Made by a program: the position numbers and the translations under genes. The notes under the pieces are model-generated. The model ran no database searches and was not told the origin of the DNA. It was given only the letters and a program-made list of their open reading frames with translations. 64,000 nt of DNA from Fulvivirga marina (GTDB taxonomy: Bacteria > Bacteroidota > Bacteroidia > Cytophagales > Cyclobacteriaceae): positions 46,564 to 110,563 of the forward strand of contig NZ_JAEUGD010000059.1 in the NCBI RefSeq assembly GCF_016775155.1. The letters are read 5' to 3'. Of this stretch, positions 39,174 to 48,769 are shown in pieces. The number at the start of each line of letters is the position of its first letter. Within the stretch, counting starts at the first letter, position 1.

Positions 39174-40517
39174 ATGATTGAAGCGGACATCGAGTGGGCT
39201 AAAAATCTGATTAACAAAAGATTAGAAGAATTAAATAGTACCAATACCGGCCAATGGCCTCTGGAAGACCTCCTACCTCCGCAATGGCCACCTCATACAC
39301 CTTTTGGTGACCTGTTTGAATTATTTAGACAAGAAACGGGCTATGATGATGCCAACGCACTTATCGCCGAGCGATTAATCATACTTTTTGCGCTGTCTCC
39401 CTACTTAGCTCCCACTTTACTGGAACCTTTTACCAAAGCCTTACAAAGTGGGCAGGGTCTCGATACGCTTGGAGGTGTGCAAAGTGAAACACAGTTTGGT
39501 TTTATACCTACACTGCAAACGGTTTTATTTATAGTTGCAGGTCATCACATCGACTCCCGTAAAAACTTACTCACTACGGTTTTTAGCGAATTTCATCCGC
39601 TGTGGTCTATGGGGGTAGTCGATATCCACGTAGATCCTCGAACGAACAACCGTTTATTAAGTCCATTTGCTCTTAATGAAGAGTTTTACAATGTTCTTAT
39701 TCTCAACAGGTCTTACAGACCACAGTTTAGCAGAACTTTTCCTGCTCAACTGGTACAAACTCAAGAAGACTGGGACGACATGGTGGCCCCCAGTGATACG
39801 CGTGTAGCCCTGGAAGAAATCAATATCTGGCTAAAAGAGCGTGAGAGGCTCGCTCAGGATGAGGTTATCAGCAGAAAGGCCAAAAGAGGTTACCGAGCGC
39901 TGTTTTACGGTCCTTCAGGCACAGGGAAAACCATGGCTGCCTGCCTCCTGGGTAAGGAAGCGAGTTTGCCGGTTTATCGGGTAGATCTTTCCATGGTGGT
40001 CAGTAAATACATCGGTGAAACAGAAAAGAACTTATCGATGATCTTTGAGAAGGCAGAAAACAAAGAATGGATTTTGTTTTTTGATGAGGCTGATGCTCTT
40101 TTCGGCAAGCGTACACAAGTGAGTACTTCCAACGACCGTTACGCCAACCAGGAAGTCTCGTACCTGCTACAGCGAATTGAAGATTTCAATGGACTGGTTA
40201 TTCTATCAAGCAATTTTAAAGCAAATATTGATGGTGCTTTCACGCGTAGATTCCAGTCTATTATCAAGTTCTCCATGCCTAACAAAACGCTACGTCTGGA
40301 ACTATTTAGACGTGCTTTTGAAAAAAAATATTTACTGGAAGACCTGACTCTAATGGAAAATGTAGCCAATAAATATGAATTATCAGGAGCAGAAATTAAC
40401 AACGTGTTTCAATATTGCGCCATGATGTGTTTGCATAAAGGAGAGAAAAAGGTATCTAGCGAAATATTTTCGCAAGGTGTAATCAAGGAATTAAGAAAAA
40501 AAGGAAAAACGATCTAA
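39174..40517 (+). CDS. AAA+ ATPase of the contractile-injection-system (eCIS) type
   Basis: A 447-residue protein. The N-terminal 210 residues are a helical adaptor region without a known motif. The AAA+ module covers about 225-440: Walker A FYGPSGTGKTMAA (near 247), pore-loop region SKYIGETEKNL, Walker B ILFFDEADALFGKR (near 304), sensor 1 ILSSNFK and arginine-finger region AFTRRFQ. This wording (GETEKNL, DEADALFGKRT, DRYANQEVSYLLQRIEDF) matches the ATPase that regularly accompanies extracellular contractile injection systems (Afp15/PVC15-like). No sheath, tube, baseplate or spike gene is in the window, so it is either an orphan or part of a dispersed system. It lies 21 bp before the large modular effector-like gene, suggesting co-expression. 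Confidence 0.88.
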   Translation: MIEADIEWAKNLINKRLEELNSTNTGQWPLEDLLPPQWPPHTPFGDLFELFRQETGYDDANALIAERLIILFALSPYLAPTLLEPFTKALQSGQGLDTLGGVQSETQFGFIPTLQTVLFIVAGHHIDSRKNLLTTVFSEFHPLWSMGVVDIHVDPRTNNRLLSPFALNEEFYNVLILNRSYRPQFSRTFPAQLVQTQEDWDDMVAPSDTRVALEEINIWLKERERLAQDEVISRKAKRGYRALFYGPSGTGKTMAACLLGKEASLPVYRVDLSMVVSKYIGETEKNLSMIFEKAENKEWILFFDEADALFGKRTQVSTSNDRYANQEVSYLLQRIEDFNGLVILSSNFKANIDGAFTRRFQSIIKFSMPNKTLRLELFRRAFEKKYLLEDLTLMENVANKYELSGAEINNVFQYCAMMCLHKGEKKVSSEIFSQGVIKELRKKGKTI

Positions 40518-40538
40518 TACCACAAGCCCAAGCATGCT

Positions 40539-43500
40539 ATGCCCGGAACAGACGATAATGTAAAAGCGACAAAAAAGACTGCCGATCCGCAACACAACAC
40601 GCGCACTCGAAAGCACCCAGCCAATGGCCGCGTATTGGGCATTAATACGGCCAGCTTAACTTCCAAGGTTAAGAATATGCAGTTGGGGGAGAAAATCCCT
40701 GGTCTAATCGACAACATCAAAAACTCTTCTTTACTGAACCACAAGCCTGAAGTGCCTCAGGAAGAACAGGAGCATTTGAAAAACGAGTTTACGGTCTACT
40801 TTAATACGAAAAGGAAACTCATCACTAACCCGGAGCAGCTGGAGGATTTCAATAAGAAGGTTGAAAAATTCCTCAAACGCATGGATGGCAGAGCGCATGA
40901 TCATTGGGGTAGCGACCGCTATTTCCGTTTATTGGAGAAATGGTTCCCTGATTATGGCGAAGTGATCAGTGGCAAGGTGAAATCCATTAAAGAAAGTATT
41001 GGGCTACAGGTAAACTCTCTCAATGACCGAATTCTGGAAATTACCGCTAAAACCAAAGAGGCTATGCAACTGGCAGGTACTGATGCAGGAAAAGCCAGGG
41101 AATTGCTAAAACAAACCAATGATAAAATAAGCGAGGCTCAGGAAAAAACAAAAGCCGCAGCTGCAACCTTAACCGAATTCGGTACAAAAGAGCAACAAGC
41201 TCAATTTGCTGCTTCATATAGTAAGATCATCTCCAGTTACGGAGCCCTGGTTAATACTATAGAAGGCAGTATTGAAGGTATGGGCCAGGACATCGCCAGG
41301 TACCAAAGCTTAATACCACAACTCGATGCTCAGGCTGGTAAACTTAAAGACTTCAACAGTAAGGTACAGAAAGAGCAGGATGTACAGGCATTAATTCAAA
41401 TACAGCAAACAGAGTTTACCCTCATCAATAAGGATATCCAAAGTTTTATTGAAGGAATTAACCTAAGCAGGGGAACAGAAGCTGTTAATGAGGAGAAGGT
41501 AGATCAGGAAATCAAGCAGGAAAGTGATTCACTATCAGAACTTGACGGACAGGTAGCTGAGGTAAAGTCTAAAGAGATAGCCCGGCGTGAAGAGGAAAAA
41601 AGACGCAAAGCTGAAGAAGAAAGGAAACGAAAAGAAGCTGAGGCTGAGCGACTTAGGAAAGAACAGGAAGCTGCCAAGCTTAAACCTTCCGACAAAAAAG
41701 ATGAAGATATAGAAATCACCGCGGAGAATAGTGCTAGTTCCAACATTGCCTTACTGATTTCTAACTGGAAAACTCATGGTGATGGAGATAAACGCAAACT
41801 CGCCTATATTCTCGCTACAGTAGAAGGCGAATGTGGATTTAGATCGAAAGCTGAGAAAAAACAAGTAACGGCTAAGACAGAGAGGCAAAAAGAACTCATT
41901 CGTCTGCAAAGCAGATATTGGTCGAGCGGTTATTACGGTAGAGGATTTGTTCAAATCACCTGGAAAGCCAACTACGAAAAAGCCAAGGAACTTACCGGAG
42001 TTGATGTGGTAACTTATCCAGACAAAGTACTGTCTCCAAAAGTTGCTGCGACCATAGCAGTTAAGGGTATGATTGATGGTATGTTTACAGGCAAGAAGTT
42101 GAGTCATTATTTCAACGACAAGAAAACGGATTGGGTAAAAGCAAGAGCTATTATTAATGGTAGTGACCATGCTGACGATTTTGCTGACAAAGCAAAAGCT
42201 CATTATGATCGGTTAAAATCTAAAGATGGAGGGGCTGCTTATTACAGAGACTACCTGAATTTTGCAGATAAACAAACCGTGCTCAAAGCAGAAGGTTTAT
42301 ATACCGGGATAATTGACGGAGTAAGAGGACCTAACTCCAACAAGGCTATTAAAGCATTTAAGGACAAGTATGATCTTAAGGATGAAAATGCTTTCAATAA
42401 GAAGATCAGGGAATTACTACATGGTAAAAAAGAAAAAGCAGCCCCTAAGGAAGACAAGAAAAAAACTCCATCAGCAAAGGAAAAAGTAGAAGCACTTTAT
42501 GCTCAGTATAAAAAGGATGAGATTGATATGGTGCAATTAGGTAAATCATTGATCCCATACGCCTCCAATGACGGGGCCACTCATGTACAGGCCATTCTGG
42601 AAGATCTTGGAAGAACTAATGACAACCTGGCCTATGCAATGGTAAGCAATACGGATGACAGTGTTCTACGCCTGTTTAACAAAGACCTGTTAGATGATCT
42701 GGCAGATGCACTTGCTCCGGAAAACAATTACGTAAATATTGACAAGAAACGAATTCTTTACAACCGCATAACTGCGATTACTGAACCTGCCAAAGAAGAA
42801 AAAACAACTGAACCAGAGGAAACTACTAAGGTAACTAAACTAAGTGCCAACAAAATATCAGCGAGCGTAGGTAAAGGAGGCACTAATAAGGCCAAAGATG
42901 TTCAGTTAATACAGTCCTTCCTGGTTACTTTTGGTTACCTATCCAAATCGTGCAGTGAAATCGACACCGTAAAAGGACTTGTACCTCAAAACACCGTTGT
43001 AAAAGACGAACAGCTTACAGAAACTATTAAAGCCATTAAAGAATATCAAAAATATGGCGCTACTGCTTCTTACAGCAAAACGGAGCAAAAAAGTGTTTAT
43101 CAAGGAGACGGCTTGATTAGCAAGGGTGGGAATACTGATGCCTCCATTCAATCCATGACAAAAGTTCATAATAGTTACTCAGGCGAAGAACCACTTGAAA
43201 AAGAAGTTACCTTGCTCAAAGATTCTCAGTGGGTTAGTCAATTCCGTTATGGCTGTAATTTTTACAGTGGTGACACTGAAAAAGAGTATATCGACTACGT
43301 AACTGAATTGACAGGATACGAAGATGCCAATGAACTCCATAAAGCATCCAGTGAAATAATAGAAAAAGTAAAAAAGAAGTTCGAAGATAAAAAACATAAA
43401 TGGTTTGATATGACCGATTCCAAAAATCACGCCTTATTTACCAAGGACAAAGCTTACGAGAAAAAAGGCAATATGGTATGTTGCTTCGATGCTGCTAACA

Positions 43501-43892
43501 AAATGTTGGGATTTACAGGTGCTACTGCCGAAGGAGCTGCGAGTAAAATTCAAACATTTGTGGAAGAAAGCGGAAAAGGAGGCGAATTCACAAAACAAGC
43601 TGCATTAGGTATAAAATACATAGATGGCCAATTACGTCAAGGAAAGGCAGTATTTGTTGCTGTTGACAAGGTAGAAGAGGGTAAAGTTCAACGCAATGAA
43701 GGAACATCAGATCATTTCATTATTATTATGGGGAAAGCCAAAGATGATGATGGCTGGTACTATAAATATTTTGAACCTGGCACTTCTTATATGAAAAGAA
43801 CCGGGGTTAGTAGTGATAACAAATTATATATTACCAATAATAAGGTTAAGAACAGCAGTTATAATTTATCCCAAATCCGCGTAAATGAATAA
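40539..43892 (+). CDS. Modular effector-like protein: coiled coil, GH19-like, PG-binding-like, papain-like Cys domain
   Basis: An 1117-residue protein without a signal peptide. Residues 130-395 are helical and coiled-coil, ending in a Glu/Lys/Arg-rich stretch. About 400-560 resembles glycoside hydrolase family 19 (LATVEGECGF with a candidate catalytic Glu near 428; YYGRGFVQITWKANY near 464), so it may cut peptidoglycan or chitin. About 575-625 is a PG_binding_1-like repeat (GLYTGIIDGVRGPNSNKAIK). A second binding-like domain starts near 770 (SVGKGGTNKAKDVQLIQSF). The C-terminal 180 residues carry VCCFDAANKM (Cys near 980) and SDHFIIIMG (His near 1058) followed by FEPGT, a papain/NlpC-like Cys-His arrangement. 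Lack of a Sec signal fits loading into an injection device. The stop overlaps the next reading frame by 8 bases. The domain names are my readings and need profile searches. Confidence 0.85.
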   Translation: MPGTDDNVKATKKTADPQHNTRTRKHPANGRVLGINTASLTSKVKNMQLGEKIPGLIDNIKNSSLLNHKPEVPQEEQEHLKNEFTVYFNTKRKLITNPEQLEDFNKKVEKFLKRMDGRAHDHWGSDRYFRLLEKWFPDYGEVISGKVKSIKESIGLQVNSLNDRILEITAKTKEAMQLAGTDAGKARELLKQTNDKISEAQEKTKAAAATLTEFGTKEQQAQFAASYSKIISSYGALVNTIEGSIEGMGQDIARYQSLIPQLDAQAGKLKDFNSKVQKEQDVQALIQIQQTEFTLINKDIQSFIEGINLSRGTEAVNEEKVDQEIKQESDSLSELDGQVAEVKSKEIARREEEKRRKAEEERKRKEAEAERLRKEQEAAKLKPSDKKDEDIEITAENSASSNIALLISNWKTHGDGDKRKLAYILATVEGECGFRSKAEKKQVTAKTERQKELIRLQSRYWSSGYYGRGFVQITWKANYEKAKELTGVDVVTYPDKVLSPKVAATIAVKGMIDGMFTGKKLSHYFNDKKTDWVKARAIINGSDHADDFADKAKAHYDRLKSKDGGAAYYRDYLNFADKQTVLKAEGLYTGIIDGVRGPNSNKAIKAFKDKYDLKDENAFNKKIRELLHGKKEKAAPKEDKKKTPSAKEKVEALYAQYKKDEIDMVQLGKSLIPYASNDGATHVQAILEDLGRTNDNLAYAMVSNTDDSVLRLFNKDLLDDLADALAPENNYVNIDKKRILYNRITAITEPAKEEKTTEPEETTKVTKLSANKISASVGKGGTNKAKDVQLIQSFLVTFGYLSKSCSEIDTVKGLVPQNTVVKDEQLTETIKAIKEYQKYGATASYSKTEQKSVYQGDGLISKGGNTDASIQSMTKVHNSYSGEEPLEKEVTLLKDSQWVSQFRYGCNFYSGDTEKEYIDYVTELTGYEDANELHKASSEIIEKVKKKFEDKKHKWFDMTDSKNHALFTKDKAYEKKGNMVCCFDAANKMLGFTGATAEGAASKIQTFVEESGKGGEFTKQAALGIKYIDGQLRQGKAVFVAVDKVEEGKVQRNEGTSDHFIIIMGKAKDDDGWYYKYFEPGTSYMKRTGVSSDNKLYITNNKVKNSSYNLSQIRVNE

Positions 43893-43920
43893 CAACATAT
43901 TATTTAAAACCAAAGAATCC

Positions 43921-44625
43921 ATGAACTCCAAACTAATTAAGTACTTACTCATTATCCTTCCAGGAATTTTCATTATTACTTTCAGTTGTACTGGAAGTAA
44001 CAACAGTTCAGGTGATGGTCATGATTCAACTAACACGCAGACCATTACAGCAGCAGAAGAAAAAGCAGATGCTTTGAATGATGAAATTGAACCCAAAACT
44101 AAAACGCCTGAAACTAATATTTCGGATGATTTTGCAAAAACAATTCTTGAGGCTATTGATTATGAATTCAATCTCGTAGAAACTGACCAAGGGTATGACT
44201 ATGTAAAGGCAGACTTTAACAAAGATGGATATGATGACGTTGCGGCTATTTTTACCAAAGAATCGAATCCTTCTTCTTATGATTTTGACACAGAGGCATT
44301 TATTATCATTTTAACAGGAGATAAATTTGAACAACTACAACAATTTGGATATTCAGATAATTTAGGAGGAGAAAGCATCAAATATAAAGACTATAAAAAA
44401 CTTGTCTGGGAAAATGAGACTTTAACCTACACGCACCAGTCTATGCGGAACCATATGAATGTTGATATAAAATTTGTAGATATTAAAACTAAATTAATCG
44501 ACAAGGTTTCAATCTGCTATTATAACACCTCTGGATGTAAAGATCTCTTTGTCGCCTCTGAAAAGGATACAGTAGAATTAATTGAACTGAACAAAGAATT
44601 CTTACTTAAAATTATCCACGAATAA
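43921..44625 (+). CDS. Lipoprotein, possible immunity protein
   Basis: A 234-residue SPII lipoprotein. I prefer the ATG at 43921 (MNSKLIKYLLIILPGIFIITFSC) over an in-frame ATG at 43885 because it gives a compact signal peptide ending in the lipobox TFSC. The mature part has a short acidic linker, then VKADFNKDGYDDVAAIFTK, an Asp-rich loop as in FG-GAP or EF-hand-like calcium-binding repeats. The function is not recognised. Its position just behind a peptidoglycan-hydrolase-like effector, and its envelope location, fit an immunity protein, but there is no direct sequence proof. Confidence 0.75.
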   Translation: MNSKLIKYLLIILPGIFIITFSCTGSNNSSGDGHDSTNTQTITAAEEKADALNDEIEPKTKTPETNISDDFAKTILEAIDYEFNLVETDQGYDYVKADFNKDGYDDVAAIFTKESNPSSYDFDTEAFIIILTGDKFEQLQQFGYSDNLGGESIKYKDYKKLVWENETLTYTHQSMRNHMNVDIKFVDIKTKLIDKVSICYYNTSGCKDLFVASEKDTVELIELNKEFLLKIIHE

Positions 44626-44627
44626 AT

Positions 44628-45179
44628 TTGACTGTTCAATCTGAATCTATTAAAGTAAACATATACTTGATACACGCAAAAAGCAATTTATTAACCGCAC
44701 TAGCTTTCGTTATTCTTTTTATTTTAGGCTGTTCAGAACGCTCTTCCAATACTGATACAACAGACTCAAATTCTAATGAAGAAAAATCTTCCATTGAAAC
44801 CGACAATGATAGAATTGAAAAAGAAATGATGAATGAAGATATGATCAATAATTTAATTGGTTCGTTTGTAGTAAAATTGTTTTTAGAATCTGATGAGGCT
44901 TCAGAAATTTGGGAGGAGACTGGTTTTCAAGAGAAAAGGAGTGTGTCTTTTTGTTATGACACCGTTCATTTTCATGAATTAGTTATTGAAGGGAACATTG
45001 ATTCTCTGCAAATAGATTTTGTTCAGCAAGAAGAAACAATTTGGTCAAAGACAATTTCAAAATTAGAAGGGAATGTAAAATTTGCTGATTTGCCATTTTT
45101 AGAAAATGGTAAATTGCTTTTAAGTACTGGAAATAAAATATTTTTTGAAGCCGATCTTGTCGGAGAGAGTTGCATGTAG
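44628..45179 (+). CDS. Small lipoprotein, unknown
   Basis: A 183-codon frame beginning at TTG 44628, two bases after the preceding stop; no ATG occurs before the hydrophobic segment, so the start is uncertain. The segment LLTALAFVILFILGC is a signal peptide with lipobox ILGC. The mature part starts with a Ser/Asp/Glu-rich linker and then has no recognised motif (CYDTVHFHELVIEGNIDSLQ). It lies directly behind the previous lipoprotein and is probably co-transcribed. A second envelope immunity or scaffold protein is a guess from context. Confidence 0.65.
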   Translation: MTVQSESIKVNIYLIHAKSNLLTALAFVILFILGCSERSSNTDTTDSNSNEEKSSIETDNDRIEKEMMNEDMINNLIGSFVVKLFLESDEASEIWEETGFQEKRSVSFCYDTVHFHELVIEGNIDSLQIDFVQQEETIWSKTISKLEGNVKFADLPFLENGKLLLSTGNKIFFEADLVGESCM

Positions 45180-45190
45180 CTCTTTAGATA

Positions 45191-45313
45191 CAATTAGGAG
45201 TAGGGAAAGAGGCGTTTGTTACGGTGGATAAAACAATTGAAGGAAGTGTCAACAAAATGACTTTTAGCTATTTTATAGTTATTAGGGAGAAGCCAAAGGT
45301 GATCGTATTATAA
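45191..45313 (+). pseudogene. Remnant of the papain-like C-terminal domain
   Basis: This frame reads QLGVGKEAFVTVDKTIEGSV and on to a TAA. It aligns without gaps to residues about 1030-1070 of the 1117-residue protein (QLRQGKAVFVAVDKVEEGKV, then F-I-I-I versus F-I-V-I). A stop codon precedes it in frame and no start exists. The catalytic His is replaced (SDHF becomes FSYF). It is a decayed, displaced copy of the effector's catalytic tip. Confidence 0.65.
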
Positions 45314-45460
45314 ATACTGAGAATCTAGAATTACTTTTAAATAGTAAATAACACAATAAAAAAATTAATACAACTAATAGTTGCGACACTGTAAAATACA
45401 ACGACAATATCAAGAACTGAATTCATACATAAAAAACTATACAGCCTATCCACTATTGGA

Positions 45461-46344
45461 ATGATATTATTTTTAATAATTGGATGTGGGGGAAGAACGA
45501 ACGAAACAGAAAGCAAAACATCAGCCGAGAATGAAGAAATAAAAGAAGATATTGTCGACAACCTAAGATTTGGAGGTTGCGGAAAATTCAGAAATGAAGA
45601 AGGTGATGAGGCCTACATGTCAGTTACCCATACCGAAGGTGAAAAACAATTAAAAGGTATTTGTTTTGGCCAAAACATGAATGAACCCATTTGGACAGGA
45701 GAATTTGCAGGGGAAGTTATGTCTTCCGATGATTATCTTTTTGAAATAGAGGTAGCCTACCAGATCAACGGAAATACAGTAAAGGTTAAAGAAAAATGGA
45801 AAATTGTAGATAACATGACTTTTGAATTGGTAGAAGGAGATCCCAATCGCCCTAAGCTACCTACTGAATATGTATTGATAAATTGTATTAACGATTTCCC
45901 CGAACAGCAAATGTTTATAGAGCATAACAAAATGGATTACTCACATATTAAAGCAGAAGAAAAGTATTACAAAGCGATAGACGTAAACGGGTCAGTAATT
46001 GTAAAACTTAAGTATTATGAAGGAAAGGCTGAAGTCACCGGAGATGTATTAGGAAAGGTTGGAGAAGGTGAAATATGGACAGGCTTGATTACGGGAAATT
46101 GTATCAACGGAAAAAAGATAGTTTGCGTATAGAGGTAGAATACTTTGAAAGTGGCGATGAGTATTACACAAGCTCGCAAACCTGGTACTTCAATGAGGGA
46201 TTCCCATCATTGAATGTTGCCCCCGATAACCCAGGCGACAGTAAGCCAGGGTGGGTATTCACTCCAATAGAATTACCCAATGGTTTTCCCGATAAGGAGA
46301 CTTTTGAAAAAACTTATATGGAGTATCATAATGAAATTGATTAA
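45461..46344 (+). pseudogene. Lipoprotein gene with lost start and -1 frameshift
   Basis: Two frames make one protein. The first (45461-46132) starts MILFLIIGCGG; the sequence just upstream reads HKKLYSLSTIG in frame, as if an ordinary lipoprotein signal had lost its ATG. The second (to 46344) continues it in the -1 frame: NGKK joins DSLRIEVEYFESGDEYY. The product has two similar halves (EIWTGEF... and EIWTGLI...), so the join restores an internal repeat. The switch falls on A-AAA-AAG (46111-46117), a classical -1 slippery heptamer. A lost ATG plus a frameshift favours decay, but programmed slippage or an assembly error at the A-run remain possible. No family is recognised; by position it is another lipoprotein of the effector island. 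Confidence 0.6.
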
Positions 46345-46608
46345 AGGTCCTATGGAACCTTCTCTATATTTACACCATCTGTTAACCTTGGACATATCTA
46401 TTTACTAACCGCTTGATTTTTGATTTTCAACGTCTACAGATACCTTGCAATCGGATGTTTATAAAGAAAGCTACTCCATGTACCCTCAGCATATCAAAGC
46501 TTGTAAAACTTACTTCCAATGGAGAAAATGAGCATATAAATTTTCAAACCACTTACTTAAAGTTCATTTTCAGCATTATGAGGTTCATAATACGACCGTA
46601 ATAACCAT

Positions 46609-47028
46609 ATGGCCTCACATTTGGTAAATCAGCTTACTTCAAAGTCCAAAACGCCACTTCGCATAGATGCTATAGGTGCCTTACTATCAGCTTTTCTACT
46701 CGGAGTTGTATTGGTCAGGCTGGAAGGTTTTTTCGGCATACCCGTAAATGTGCTTTATATGCTTGCCTCCATGCCTTGCTTCTTTGTTGCTCTCGATTTT
46801 TTCTTCTTAACTAAAACCAATGAGCGTGTAGATCTATACCTAAGAATAATAGCACTTTTAAACATCAGTTACTGCGTCATGTCATTGGGGCTTATTATTG
46901 CTCATTTGGATAGTATCTCATTTTGGGGTTTGAGCTACATTATTGGTGAGATCATCGTAGTTTTTGGTTTGGCAAGACTTGAGCTACACGTAGCTATGAA
47001 AGTAAAAAAGGATAATCATACGGTGTAA
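46609..47028 (+). CDS. Four-helix integral membrane protein, unknown
   Basis: 139 residues with four predicted membrane helices (about 20-42, 48-68, 79-98, 104-125) separated by short loops, and a charged C-terminus (KVKKDNHTV). There is no catalytic motif. The ATG at 46609 is clear. The layout resembles small uncharacterised membrane proteins found next to AraC regulators, but I cannot name a family. It ends 34 bp before the AraC-type gene and may be co-transcribed with it. Confidence 0.7.
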   Translation: MASHLVNQLTSKSKTPLRIDAIGALLSAFLLGVVLVRLEGFFGIPVNVLYMLASMPCFFVALDFFFLTKTNERVDLYLRIIALLNISYCVMSLGLIIAHLDSISFWGLSYIIGEIIVVFGLARLELHVAMKVKKDNHTV

Positions 47029-47062
47029 GCCTAAGGAATAATCTTCTGTAACACAAGCTTAC

Positions 47063-47956
47063 TTGCATGACTTCCTTGATGTTAGTAACTTTATAATAGG
47101 CGGATCGGCAAAACCAACTTCCGTCTATTTCCAAATACCCTTAGAATCAATAGAAAAATTATTGAAGCCTACAATCATCAAAACTTCATCACAAACATCC
47201 CCCCTTCAAAGAATGTTTAACGCGACTTATATAGAGAAAGACTTTGGATGGTTCGTAGGTACTTTCGACAACAATCAAAAACATCAGCATTATGCCATTC
47301 AGTTAAGCATCCCCATTAATGCTCCAATCAGTATACTCACCGACTTGGGAGAAATTACGACCAACAAACCTATTCTTATCAAGCCTAGTATGGTTCATCA
47401 GATTGTTTCAAACTCTGCTCATTTTGTATTCCTTGTCAACCCTGCATCTACTATCGGCCATTTCTGGAATAAATCCAGCAGAGATGAAATAACCGAATTC
47501 ACGGATCCTCCTGCTACGGAGTTGCAAAACATTCTTCGCAACAAAACCTCAAATTCCGCAAAGCTTCAAACCAAAATTAATGAGCAGATAAAATCCTATG
47601 ATTGCCGCTGCAGTTCCTTTCTTCATCAGGGAGATGCAAGGATCGATGCAGCCTTAAACTTTTTAAAAGAAAACACGGACCGGGTAGTCTCACTCGAAGA
47701 AGTCTCTGAACATTGTCACATATCCCCCAGCAGGTTCCTTCACGTGTTTAAAGAACAGACAGGCATTACTTACCGCAGAGCTCAGCTTTGGTCAAAGCTG
47801 GTTTATGCCCTTCAGCATATGGGCTCACGATCTCTTACAGAGGCTGCACACAGTGCAGGATTTTCAGACAGTGCCCATTTTAGCAGAACATTTAAAGAAA
47901 ATTTTGGTTTCAGTCCGCGGGATTTCCTAAAGCTTAGCCGGTTTATTCAAGTTTAG
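47063..47956 (+). CDS. AraC-family transcriptional regulator
   Basis: A 297-codon frame. The C-terminal 100 residues are an AraC/XylS double helix-turn-helix (VSLEEVSEHCHISPSRFLHVFKEQTGITYRRAQL, then LTEAAHSAGFSDSAHFSRTFKENFGFSPRDF). The N-terminal 190 residues look like a cupin-type sensor and end with a Cys-rich turn (YDCRCSS). The only start upstream of the sensor domain is TTG at 47063; the next ATG (about 47213) would cut the domain, so I keep the TTG with some doubt. The transglutaminase-like gene begins 52 bp downstream and is a likely target or operon partner. Confidence 0.85.
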   Translation: MHDFLDVSNFIIGGSAKPTSVYFQIPLESIEKLLKPTIIKTSSQTSPLQRMFNATYIEKDFGWFVGTFDNNQKHQHYAIQLSIPINAPISILTDLGEITTNKPILIKPSMVHQIVSNSAHFVFLVNPASTIGHFWNKSSRDEITEFTDPPATELQNILRNKTSNSAKLQTKINEQIKSYDCRCSSFLHQGDARIDAALNFLKENTDRVVSLEEVSEHCHISPSRFLHVFKEQTGITYRRAQLWSKLVYALQHMGSRSLTEAAHSAGFSDSAHFSRTFKENFGFSPRDFLKLSRFIQV

Positions 47957-48007
47957 GGCACACGGACCTTTGATATTTGTACTATCAAAACAGTATACTC
48001 AAAGGAC

Positions 48008-48769
48008 ATGAAAAAATACCTGGAAAGAACTCCCATTTTAGACTATGACCATGCGCTCATTCAGGGCTTAGTAGCAAAAAGGGGTTGGCATAATTTAGAA
48101 GACGAGAAGAAAATAGAAAGCATCTACAACTTCGTCAGAGACGAAATACCATTCGGTTATAATATTGATGATAACATCTCTGCCTCCAGTGTATTGAAGG
48201 ATGGGTATGGTCAGTGTAACACCAAGTCCAATTTATTCATGGCTCTTCTCAGGGCTGTTGGTATACCCAACAGAATCCACGGTTTCACAATAGACAAAGC
48301 GCTGCAAAAGGGAGCCATCACCGGAGTGTGGTATGTACTCTCCCCAAAAAACATTTTGCATAGCTGGGTAGAAGTTTACTATAAAGGTAATTGGTATAAC
48401 CTTGAGGGCATCATCCTCGACAAGCCGTACCTGTCTGCTCTACAGCAAAAGTTCTCTGACTGCAAAACTACTTTTTGCGGTTATGGGGCATACACAGATA
48501 ATTTCGAGAACCCTCAAATTGACTGGAATCTCAATAACACTTACATTCAGGATAAGGGGATCAATCAGGATTTTGGCGTGTTTGATTCACCCGATGATTT
48601 TTTCAAAAAGCACCAGCAAAAACTCAACTTGGTTAAACGGTGGCTTTTCAGAAATTACATCCGGCATCAGATGAACAGAAATGTAAGTGAAATAAGGATG
48701 GCCGGAATCCACTCTAATCAATCTCTGGAAAGTAAGCTTCTTATGAATTTGGAAGGCAAAAGCCGATGA
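48008..48769 (+). CDS. Transglutaminase-like cysteine-fold protein
   Basis: A 253-residue protein with a transglutaminase-core fold: Cys in DGYGQCNTKSNLFMALLRAV (near 76), the His of LHSWVEVYYKGNWYNLEG (near 121) and a following Glu in place of the usual Asp. GIPNRIHGF between them is the usual linker. There is no signal peptide, so it should be cytoplasmic. Bacterial members act as proteases, amidases or cross-linkers; the substrate cannot be read from sequence. A terminator overlaps its stop codon. Confidence 0.85.
   Translation: MKKYLERTPILDYDHALIQGLVAKRGWHNLEDEKKIESIYNFVRDEIPFGYNIDDNISASSVLKDGYGQCNTKSNLFMALLRAVGIPNRIHGFTIDKALQKGAITGVWYVLSPKNILHSWVEVYYKGNWYNLEGIILDKPYLSALQQKFSDCKTTFCGYGAYTDNFENPQIDWNLNNTYIQDKGINQDFGVFDSPDDFFKKHQQKLNLVKRWLFRNYIRHQMNRNVSEIRMAGIHSNQSLESKLLMNLEGKSR

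Noticed and set aside
39174..43892. A complete contractile injection system
   Set aside because: No sheath, tube, baseplate, spike or terminator-cap proteins are encoded on either side; only the ATPase and an effector-like protein are present.
46413..46601. 62-codon TTG-started frame between the lipoprotein and the membrane protein
   Set aside because: There is no plausible domain, membrane segment or start signal; the composition looks non-coding.
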